From: Sva-07 sp963747375
GTDB taxonomy: Bacteria; Actinomycetota; Acidimicrobiia; Acidimicrobiales; Ilumatobacteraceae
Reading direction: 5' to 3'
DNA length: 64,000 nt
NCBI GenBank assembly: GCA_963747375.1
Contig: CAVVFL010000007.1
Span: 124,001-188,000, forward strand
Shown here: piece after piece, positions 29,855 to 37,320 of the stretch
Layout: every line of letters starts with the position of its first letter
Position numbering within the stretch: position 1 is the first letter of the stretch
Made by a program: the position numbers and the translations under genes
The notes under the pieces: generated by a model
Databases searched by the model: none
The model's input: only the letters and a program-made list of their open reading frames with translations
What the model was told of the DNA's origin: nothing

Positions 29855-32800
29855 CAGGAACTCCTCCAGGATCGGCCACCACGGCGCTCGAGTTCGACGA
29901 TCATCCGGTCTTCGATCATTCGCAGCAACGAGTCGACGTTGGCGGCGATGCGGGCATCGACGAGCTGGTTCAGGTCATCGGTGGACGTCGAATCAGAGCC
30001 CGACTTCGCTCCCGACTCCGGTTGGTCAGCAATCGTTCGCCGGACCACCTCGCGTTGCGCGGGAGCAGCGGGTGCGGCCGCCGTGGTCCGGCGGATCACT
30101 GCCGACGGTCGAGTCACCGAGCGCGACGCGTTCGCCGCCGTAGACGAGCCGGTGATCCTGGCAGCGAGCGCGTCGGCCGAGATCGTCCCACTGGACGACG
30201 AACCGGACCCGCCGCTGCTCGACGGCGCCACCGAACGCCTGATCGTGTCGGACGATGCGCGGGGAGCCGCCACGGTCGACGACGGCGCAAGGGGGAACGC
30301 GCCATGATCGATGCCACCTTCTCGGCGCGCCGCTCCTCGGGGCTGTCGTCGATGTCGTCGAAGAAACGCGGGGTCGGCGACGGATGTGCGACGTGGGTCA
30401 GCTCGTGAGCGACCACTTCGTCGAGGCGACGACGCGGGATCGCAGCATGATCGAGGTGGATCGTGTCACCGGTGGTGGCAGCGATCTTGCCGACCGAGCG
30501 CAAGGCCCGCCGTGACGCCGGATCGGTCGAGAGCATCACGCGTCGTCCGCCCGTGATCGCATCGGACATCGGCCGGAACGGCATCGGCAACGGCGCCGGC
30601 GTTCGCCTGATGGTCTGCGACAGTTCCGTCATGAACTGGTCGGCGAGCCGCTCGGCCGGCCGAGTGTCGACCGGCGCGGTCGACGACCCGGCGAGCTCAG
30701 TCGACGTCTGCGTGTCCGCCGGGGCTCGCCGGACCACCGGCGGCGCAACTGCGCCTGCCGAAGCGAGTGTCGCGGAAGTCGACACCGCAGCCCGACCCGG
30801 GACCGACGGCGTCGCGGTGGGCGCAGCCCGATCGACGTGCGACGGTGCGGTCGCCGTCGCGGCCCGAGGCTCGCTCCGTGAATCACCGGCAAGTCGAGTG
30901 GAACGGTCTGTCGAGATGCGGTCGTCGGATGATGTCGTCGTGAGTGCGACGGTGCTCGATACCGCGAGATCGGCCACCGGCGCCACAGGGCTCTCAGCAG
31001 TGCGCCGAAGAACCTGTTGCAGCGCTCCGGCACCGGCGGGGAGCACCGACGATCGGCGAATCGAATCGATGGCGGGCGGACGCGTCGTCAGGGCATCGGC
31101 ACCGACCGGCGACGTCGTCGCGACACCGGCGCGCCGATCGACGGGCACGTGCCTGGGAGCCACCGACGCCGGCATCGCGTCACTCGTCCCCGGGCTCGTC
31201 GTCGAGCCGGGCGTGCTCTCTGACGTGGTCGTCGTGCGAGCGGACATCGACTCCAGTGCGGTCACCGGCAGCGCAGAGGTACGCAACGAAGGGGCACCGG
31301 TCGACCGCCGAGGGTCGACCTCGCCCGGCGACCGCTCGGTCGCCGCCGCTCGATCGCTCGCGTCCTGTGCGAGTGACGTCGGCGCTCCAGCCGCGGTCGG
31401 AGTCGTGGTCATCACTCCCGTGGACGTGGGTGGGACAGGTCGCGAACCGATGCGGTGCGCGGTCAGCACGGTCTCGGGCCGGTAGGAGGAGGACAACGCC
31501 CGCGGAAGCGTCACGCGACGGATGACCGCGCCGGGTGCGGTGGCGATCGCCGACGGCAGCTCCGGACGTTGGCCCGACCACGGCAGGGTCGCCGGCGCCG
31601 ACACAGCACGCTGGATCGTCGACACCGCACCTGCTTCGGGCGATGGGACCGCGTCGGGAGGGCGCACCGTCATCCCTGCCGGCCTGGTGACCTCCTGGTC
31701 GCTCGGCATCGTCGCCCGCGGCTCACCGGCAGGCTCACGAACGTCCGAACCGCCAGGCGCGAGCCCACTCGACAGCAATCGCTGGGTGCGGAGTTGACGC
31801 CGGATCGATGTCGACTCGCCCGACATCTCGGGATTCGTCGCCGGTACTCGAGCGGAGCGCGCCACGTCGTTCGGCACCGACCCACCGACTCGGCGACTCT
31901 CGACCCCGCCCCCATCGGGTCCCGGTGTCGACGATCTGGTCGTCTCGGATCGCGTCGACGATCCGGGCGGGCCGGATCGCATGGGCGGCGTGTCGGTGTC
32001 GGTCGCCGCTGCGCGGCCATCACCGACGGCGCTCTCGGCAGCCGGCCGAGGGCGTCCGGCGCTCGTCGGCGCTGCCGGTCGGCCCGCATCGCGCGGCGCC
32101 ACCAGGGGAGGAGCCTGCGGCGCACGTCCATCGCGGGCCGCATCGGCGGGACGCCGCCGAGCCACATCCGACGAGCTCGACGATTGCGCCTCGTCGCCCG
32201 TTGCAGCCGAACCCGATGGCCCCACCGCTTGCGGATCAGCCGACAACTTGCCCTGTTCGACGAGCAGCGCCCGCAACGTGTCGAGCCTCGACGGGGCTTG
32301 GGTCTGTCGACGCTGCGGAGACCTCCGGACCGGGGCTTCATCCGGCGATCGCGTGCCGGGCAGTTCGGAGCCCACTGTTGATCCCGGGCCCGGACGACCC
32401 ACCGCAGCCACGCTGCGCGGGGCGACCGGCTCCGGAAGTACTGCTCGCGCCAGCCGACCGGGACCGGTACCACGACCGGCCGCGGTGTCTCCCCTGACGC
32501 GACCACCGTCGACCGATTCCGCAACGGTGTCGCCCCGGCGATCGTCGGTCGGTCGCGCCGCGCGTCGCGGCTGCACCGGCCGCGTCTCTGCTGCGGGCGC
32601 CGACACGGCGGCGCGTCGCAGCAGACGGAGATGATCGAGTTTCGGGTCGCCGAACGGCTGGAAGTCATCGGGAACCCCAACGGGCTCGGCAAGAGCCCCG
32701 GCCGGCGGGGCGGTGTACCCGATCCCGCTTCGCTGGATGACCTGATCGGTCCAGGTCGGCCGACGATCAGCCGAACGGCGAACGACCCGCTGAGCACTCG

Positions 32801-33101
32801 TGGGCGCAGTGGCCACGGAACGATTGTCGGCCACACCGATGGGCTCGTCGGTGACAGATTCCCGCCAGAAGTTCGTCGGCGGACGCAACGTCGCCGAATT
32901 CACGTCCGAGAGATTCACCATCGGGCGGATGGAACGCGATCGGCCGACGGCAAGCCCGAAGCCCACGCAGGCACGGCCGACAGCACCGACGAGTGTCGCC
33001 GATGTCCGATGCCGCGCGAGCACCGACTGCGACCGCGAGCGACGCGCCATCCCCGCACCCAGCACCAGATTCGATCCACTCGTCGGAGCGTCAGAGCTCA
33101 T
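29854..33101 (-). CDS. DUF4157 'eCIS core' protein, long disordered body with C-terminal HExxH domain, one frameshift
   Basis: About 1,082 residues. Roughly 850 are low-complexity Ser/Thr/Pro/Arg/Ala sequence with no predicted fold. It contains about a dozen copies of a short hydrophobic-Arg-Arg motif (VVRRSA, IQRAVS, VIRRVT, VLRRTA, VVRRAP, TIRRTP). Near residue 880 comes the DUF4157 domain: MLSTDPASRRALRSVGKIAA, then VVAHELTHVAHPSPTPRFFD with the zinc-peptidase HExxH, then EERRAEKVASIMAR. A one-base shift near 30300 joins this to SDTIRRSVAPSSSGGS and the end DRMIVELERRGGRS. DUF4157 marks eCIS loci and is found in cargo or cargo-processing proteins. Its start overlaps the third tube gene, so it is made with the particle. 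It may be cargo or a loading factor; that is inference. Confidence 0.75.
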
Positions 33102-33549
33102 GCGCACGGAATCCGTGATGGGTGATCTCGAGTTGCTCGTCGGGAGAATCCGACGAACTGGCCGCGAACGTCGGCCCGGTCCACTTGACCGGGAATGCAT
33201 CGTCGAAGTCCCACGACATCACGCGCTTACCGGTCCGATCGAGCAGTGTGATCGCGGCCGTCTTGCGCTTCAGCTTGTTGTCGTTACCCGAAAACGTTTC
33301 GCCGGACGACTCGTTCAGCCATTTGAGCAGCGCGTTCTGCTTGGTCACGCCACGCTTGAGTGTGATGTTCGGCCACGTCATGCGGCCCGGCAGCTTGTGC
33401 ACGAAGCTGTTCTGGCCCCCTTCGCTCACATCCTCGGTCTCGATCGAGACCTCGAGGCCGCTGACCTCCATGAACGAGCCGATGTCGACACCGTCGACCT
33501 CGAACAGGAATGTCGCTGCATTGGCGTCGTTCATGTCGCCACTAGGCAT
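33091..33549 (-). CDS. Phage tail tube protein (T4 gp19-like), third tube paralogue of eCIS
   Basis: A 152-residue beta-barrel tube protein of the gp19 family: FLFEVDGVDIGSFMEVSGLE near the start, then WPNITLKRGVTKQNALLKWL and a C-terminal VKWTGPTFAASSSDSPDEQL. Tube proteins of this type stack as hexamers inside the sheath. It is separated from the other two tube genes by two small genes, as Afp5-type tubes are, which initiate or cap the tube at the baseplate. Its stop lies inside the start of the DUF4157 gene, and its start overlaps the stop of the preceding small gene. Confidence 0.9.
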   Translation of the reverse strand: MPSGDMNDANAATFLFEVDGVDIGSFMEVSGLEVSIETEDVSEGGQNSFVHKLPGRMTWPNITLKRGVTKQNALLKWLNESSGETFSGNDNKLKRKTAAITLLDRTGKRVMSWDFDDAFPVKWTGPTFAASSSDSPDEQLEITHHGFRAHEL

Positions 33550-33712
33550 TGTTCAACGCCTCCCACGCTCGTTCGTTCATGTCGGCGACCAGTTCGATCA
33601 ATCGGGCTCGGTCTGCGTGCTCGAGGTCGAGGAGCTCGCCGAGATCCCAGTGCAGATGGTACGCGAGGTAGGCAATCTCACTCCACAGCGACGATTCGGG
33701 GTAGAGCTTCAC
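33542..33712 (-). CDS. Small conserved eCIS protein (DUF6760-like)
   Basis: A 56-residue protein read from the GTG at 33712: VKLYPESSLWSEIAYLAYHL, HWDLGELLDLEHADRARLI, then NERAWEALNNA. A small helical protein of this look follows the tail-assembly gene in many contractile clusters. The start is chosen because it sits eight bases after the upstream stop and gives the conserved N-terminus; a longer reading frame runs through the upstream gene and is not credible. It overlaps the third tube gene by eight bases. It is probably an assembly chaperone, by position. Confidence 0.65.
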   Translation of the reverse strand: MKLYPESSLWSEIAYLAYHLHWDLGELLDLEHADRARLIELVADMNERAWEALNNA

Positions 33713-33719
33713 GGCGCAC

Positions 33720-34190
33720 TCAGGACGAGACCGGACTGACCTCTTCGACGTGCGAGCGGCGTCGTGGGGCCGTGTCCTCGGGGCTCTCGTCCGCCACCTC
33801 ACCGTCGCCGACCTCATCGTCGACGAGCACGTCGACGACCTCCGCCGGCTCGTCGGGCAACACGCTCGCCTGGAGCGCCGCGACATCGGACTGATCGCCG
33901 AAGTTGATGATGCCGTACAGGTCCTGGAGGAACGCGAGGTCGGCAGCGAAGAGGCCTTCGACCTCGTCGATGCCGACCTCGGGGAGCGCTCCGAGTGATG
34001 TGATGACCCGTGCCAGCACCAAGATGGTGAGGTACGGATCGTCGGGACCATCGATGGTTCGGTCGCGCAGCGGTTCGATCTCATCACGAGCCGTGGCCAG
34101 CCGCATCGTGCCGTGACGATGCAGCGTGCCGTCGTTGCCGACGTAGCCCTTGGGCAGCGTGAAGTCGAACTCGGTGCGCAGACCTGCCAT
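33720..34190 (-). CDS. Phage tail assembly-type protein of eCIS
   Basis: A 156-residue protein starting MAGLRTEFDFTLPKGYVGND and containing MRLATARDEIEPLRDRTIDG and LTILVLARVITSLGALPEVG, then an acidic C-terminal third. Proteins of this kind sit between tube genes and the small DUF6760-like gene in actinobacterial and cyanobacterial contractile clusters and resemble phage Mu gp41-type tail assembly proteins. The part up to FLQDLYGIINFGD is well formed; the acidic tail (EPAEVVDVLVDDEVGDGEVA) is probably disordered. It starts two bases after the second tube gene. Role in assembly is by analogy. Confidence 0.75.
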   Translation of the reverse strand: MAGLRTEFDFTLPKGYVGNDGTLHRHGTMRLATARDEIEPLRDRTIDGPDDPYLTILVLARVITSLGALPEVGIDEVEGLFAADLAFLQDLYGIINFGDQSDVAALQASVLPDEPAEVVDVLVDDEVGDGEVADESPEDTAPRRRSHVEEVSPVSS

Positions 34191-34192
34191 CG

Positions 34193-34636
34193 TCAGGACC
34201 AGAGCAGCTCGTCGTGACGGATCGTCAGCTCCTCGACCATCGCTTCGCCACTGCCGGCATTGAGATCAGACACCGACAACTTGGACGGGAAACACCCTTC
34301 CATGTTGAACCGGGCGACCTCGGTCTTGGCATCGCGTCCGAGGACGATGATCGAGCCCGTCTTGCGGTCCACGGCCTCGCCGGCATCGACGGTCTTGTCG
34401 AACCATTCGTTGAGGACGGTGTCGCTCGTGAACCCGCGCTTGAGCACGACCTCTGAGTACGTGCGGCTCGGTCCCGGTTGCTTGACCGTGACCTTCTTGC
34501 CCTCCTTGGTGATCTGCGTCTGCTCGATCACGTCGACCTCGGAGGAGAGTCCGCTGCACGACGTGAAGAACGCGATCTGCGTTCCATCGAGCTCGAACGA
34601 GAAGTAGCCGCCTTGTGCAGCGGAAAAGTCACTCAT
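34193..34636 (-). CDS. Phage tail tube protein (T4 gp19-like), second tube paralogue of eCIS
   Basis: A 147-residue tube protein: GYFSFELDGTQIAFFTSCSG, SRTYSEVVLKRGFTSDTVLN and FPSKLSVSDLNAGSGEAMVE follow the tube-fold order. Its stop is followed at once by the assembly protein and its start shares one base with the stop of the first tube gene. With two other tube paralogues in the operon, one presumably builds the main tube and the others make adaptor rings between spike and tube; which is which cannot be read from sequence. Confidence 0.9.
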   Translation of the reverse strand: MSDFSAAQGGYFSFELDGTQIAFFTSCSGLSSEVDVIEQTQITKEGKKVTVKQPGPSRTYSEVVLKRGFTSDTVLNEWFDKTVDAGEAVDRKTGSIIVLGRDAKTEVARFNMEGCFPSKLSVSDLNAGSGEAMVEELTIRHDELLWS

Positions 34637-35091
34637 TACTTCGCCCTTTCGAGGAACTCGATCTGCAGTTCGATCTCTTCGGTCATCACGTCGTCGCTAC
34701 TCGCGTCGAGGTCCGACACACTCCACTTCGACGGCCACGCCCGCAAGATGTTCCAACGGTCGACCTCTTCGTTCTTGAGGTTGTACATCACGATCGAGCC
34801 GTCGGTGTATGTCCCGGCGCCCTTGCACATGTCGTCGTGCCAGGCCCAGAACTCCTTGTTCCCGTTGAACTCACGCTTCAACGTGATCGCGGCGTACTTC
34901 ACGGTGCCGGGACTGAACTTCGTCACCGACTTGCCGTCAGAGGTGATGCGGGTGCTCTTCACCTCTTCGATGTCCATGCCGAGGCCGGACGCCTCGGTGA
35001 AGAAGCCACTTGCTACGGTGCCGAACTCGACGGCGAAGGTCGACGAGGTGATCGCCGTGGTCTTTGCGTCGCCTGGAACAATGGTGGTCAT
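34636..35091 (-). CDS. Phage tail tube protein (T4 gp19-like), first tube paralogue of eCIS
   Basis: A 151-residue tube protein with SSTFAVEFGTVASGFFTEAS, FSPGTVKYAAITLKREFNGN and RAWPSKWSVSDLDASSDDVM, the conserved tube-family blocks. Being directly behind the sheath gene, it is the best candidate for the major inner tube (Afp1-like). A ribosome-binding site (AAGGGAG) precedes the ATG in the 38-base gap from the sheath stop, in keeping with high expression. Confidence 0.92.
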   Translation of the reverse strand: MTTIVPGDAKTTAITSSTFAVEFGTVASGFFTEASGLGMDIEEVKSTRITSDGKSVTKFSPGTVKYAAITLKREFNGNKEFWAWHDDMCKGAGTYTDGSIVMYNLKNEEVDRWNILRAWPSKWSVSDLDASSDDVMTEEIELQIEFLERAK

Positions 35092-35129
35092 TCGCTACTC
35101 CCTTCGTGGATGCGCTCGATGGTCATGAT

Positions 35130-36686
35130 TCAGCTCTCGTCCTTGATCTGCGCGACCCGGAAGATCACGAACTCGGCCGGCTTCACCGGGGCGATACCGA
35201 CCTCGACGATGACCTTGCCCTGATCGATCGAGTCGGGCGGGTTGGTCTCCTCGTCGCACTTGACGTAGAACGCCTGCTCGGCGGTCGCGCCGAACAATGC
35301 ACCGTCACGCCAGAGTCCCCGCAGGAACGAGCCGACCGTCCGCTTGAGGCCTTCCCACAGCTTCTTGTCGTTCGGCTCGAACACCGCAAACGACGTGCCG
35401 TTCATGATCGTGGTCTCGATCATGTTGAACAGGCGCCGGACGTTGATGTAGGTCCAATCGGTGTTCGACGACAGCGTGCGGGCACCCCACACGCGAATGC
35501 CCTGCGTGCCGAAGGGGCGGATGCAGTTGATGCCGATCGGGTTCAGCAGGCCCTGCTCGGCCTTGGTGATGTTGGTCTCGACGTTCAGCGCGCCACGCAC
35601 GACCTCGTTGGCCGGTGCCTTCCAGACACCACGGGTGTCGTCGGTGCGAGCCCAGATGCCGGCGAGGTGACCCGACGGCGGCACCATGATCTCGGTGTCA
35701 CCGTTGGTTGCTGCCGGGTTGGAGACCTCGATCCACGGGTAGTACAACGCGGCGAAGGCCGAGTCGTACATCGCCGTGTCGCTGCGCCATTCCTTGATCT
35801 GCTGCGGCGACATCCCGGGAGGTGCATCGAGCACGGCCATACGGTTGGCCTGACCCTCGCAGTGGTTGATGAGCGCGAGCTGCACCGACTTCCACATGCC
35901 GAGGTCGACCGTGCCGTCTTCCTGCGTGGCGGCGGTGATCAGGTCGGGGACCATCACCATCGTGACGTCGTCGGCGATCGTGAGGCCACTGATACCGGTG
36001 CGAGCCGTCTCGGAACCGGCGAAGGCGCGGCCCGGCACGGCGACCGGGGTCGGCGCGGCCGGCTCGATGGCAAAGCTGCCGGTCGGCAGCGTCTGAAGGT
36101 CGGCGGCGAGTTGGTCGACGTCGATCTTCGTTTCGACCTTCACCTTGGTGGAGGTGCCGTTGATGGCCTTGTCGATACCACCCAGCGTGACTCCGGAGAA
36201 CACTTCGGGCTCGCCGACCTTGTCGCTGATCGTGACTTCGAAGGTCGGGACGGCATCGTCGTCGTCCGCGGCGGCGGGCTCAGACGTGACGGTGACGGTG
36301 ACGTCGGCGTTCGGCTCGACCGTCGTGAACTCGACCGCCGGGCCGAGCGCGCGATCGCCGGCCGTGAGGGCGAGCTGGCCCGACTCCTCGGACGGCACCG
36401 TGTTCGAGATGCGAACGATGTAGGCCATCGAACCGCCGTTGTTGAAGTACCCGTAGACGGAGTGCGGGAGCATGGCGCCCGGCACGAATCCGCCGTACAG
36501 GCCTTCGAACTGCGTCCAGTTCGTCACCAGGCGAGGCTTGAGACCCTCCGGGTCGGACGGATCGTCCTTGGGCGCCTTCGCAGTGAATCCGACGAATGCA
36601 GCAACAGCGGTGGCGCCGGCGGAGAGCGTGGCACTCGACGAGGCCACTTCTTCGACATAGACACCCGGAGTCAAGTATGACGGCAC
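35130..36686 (-). CDS. Contractile tail sheath protein of eCIS
   Basis: A 518-residue sheath with the typical start PSYLTPGVYVEEVASSSATL, an N-terminal strand that links to neighbouring subunits. A variable surface insertion lies around residues 130-200 (TVTVTSEPAAADDDDAVPTF region), and the conserved C-terminal half reads CIRPFGTQGIRVWGARTLSS, YINVRRLFNMIETTIMNGTS and EVGIAPVKPAEFVIFRVAQI. Contraction of this sheath drives the tube. Only one sheath gene is present, where PVC has three. The GTG start is preceded by a strong ribosome-binding site (GGGAGGT), and this gene leads the long minus-strand particle operon. Confidence 0.95.
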   Translation of the reverse strand: MPSYLTPGVYVEEVASSSATLSAGATAVAAFVGFTAKAPKDDPSDPEGLKPRLVTNWTQFEGLYGGFVPGAMLPHSVYGYFNNGGSMAYIVRISNTVPSEESGQLALTAGDRALGPAVEFTTVEPNADVTVTVTSEPAAADDDDAVPTFEVTISDKVGEPEVFSGVTLGGIDKAINGTSTKVKVETKIDVDQLAADLQTLPTGSFAIEPAAPTPVAVPGRAFAGSETARTGISGLTIADDVTMVMVPDLITAATQEDGTVDLGMWKSVQLALINHCEGQANRMAVLDAPPGMSPQQIKEWRSDTAMYDSAFAALYYPWIEVSNPAATNGDTEIMVPPSGHLAGIWARTDDTRGVWKAPANEVVRGALNVETNITKAEQGLLNPIGINCIRPFGTQGIRVWGARTLSSNTDWTYINVRRLFNMIETTIMNGTSFAVFEPNDKKLWEGLKRTVGSFLRGLWRDGALFGATAEQAFYVKCDEETNPPDSIDQGKVIVEVGIAPVKPAEFVIFRVAQIKDES

Positions 36687-36894
36687 AGAGAACCTCCCGA
36701 TCGGAAACGTATGAATTCACGACGACCCATTGGTCGGAACGCCGCCACGAATGTCCGCGCCGACTTCGAGAGCGCCGTGCGCTTCTCCGCCGTTACCTCG
36801 ACCCGTGATCGGCGAACGTAGCACGCTTTGCGCGTCCCGTCATCACCTCACGCGGCCACCGCCTCACCGAGCGTTGCAGCGTCGTCACCCTCCG
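36687..36894. other. Sheath operon leader / intergenic region
   Basis: About 200 bases between the sheath start and the PAAR-like gene stop. No credible reading frame is present. The promoter of the minus-strand particle operon should lie here or be shared with the PAAR-like gene; I see no convincing -35/-10 pair, only AT-richer sequence (GAATTCATACGTTT) just before the sheath ribosome-binding site. Confidence 0.4.
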
Positions 36895-37284
36895 TTACGG
36901 CAGTGTCTCTTTCATGGCCGTCGGAACCGAGACACTGATCTGCCCGCCGAACATGCAGATGCACTTCGATGTCGAATTCAGCGCCGGCATGTTGGCGACC
37001 ATCACCGTCGGTACTCCGGGTATCCACGGCGCCGAGGTCATCGGTGTGCACGGTCCGGGCGTCAACACTCCCAACGCCGCCGCGGTCAGCGACGCGGTCG
37101 CCGGGTTCGCCAGCGACATGCAGACGCCGAAGGGCATGATGTTCATGAACGGTACGTGGTCCATGATGTTCGCCATGGGTTTGTTCTCGGCCATCACACG
37201 ATTGGTCGGAAGTACGGTGATCGGCGCCGGTGCGGCGCCCATCGTGCACATCAGGTTGTCGCCCATCACCACTGGCTGCGCCAT
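36895..37284 (-). CDS. PAAR-like spike tip protein (DUF4280 type) of eCIS
   Basis: A 129-residue protein starting MAQPVVMGDNLMCTMGAAPA, followed by ITVLPTNRVMAENKPMANIM, HVPFMNIMPFGVCMSLANPA and NMPALNSTSKCICMFGGQIS. This layout, with evenly spaced cysteines and NIMPFG..CMS..NP, is the DUF4280 PAAR-like family, which caps the VgrG spike and holds a metal ion. It is the Afp10 counterpart. It lies apart from the spike gene, next to the sheath, with its own leaderless-type promoter. A reading frame on the opposite strand is a shadow of this gene. Confidence 0.88.
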   Translation of the reverse strand: MAQPVVMGDNLMCTMGAAPAPITVLPTNRVMAENKPMANIMDHVPFMNIMPFGVCMSLANPATASLTAAALGVLTPGPCTPMTSAPWIPGVPTVMVANMPALNSTSKCICMFGGQISVSVPTAMKETLP

Positions 37285-37290
37285 CTCTGC

Positions 37291-37296
37291 ACGGTA
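37291..37296 (-). promoter_or_regulatory. -10 like box TACCGT, leaderless style
   Basis: TACCGT on the minus strand sits six bases before the ATG of the PAAR-like gene, inside the 36-base gap to the divergent ATPase gene. Confidence 0.45.
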
Positions 37297-37320
37297 GCGC
37301 ACGCCCACAGGCTCACTGTC

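Noticed and set aside
24421..36686. Prophage or type VI secretion system
   Set aside because: No capsid, portal, terminase, integrase or lysis genes, and no TssJLM membrane complex or ClpV; the Pvc16, DUF4157, LysM adaptor and ATPase set is that of an eCIS.
36914..37297. Plus-strand frame of 127 residues opposite the PAAR-like gene
   Set aside because: The minus strand gives an exact DUF4280 PAAR-like protein with conserved cysteines and a leaderless promoter; the plus frame is its shadow.
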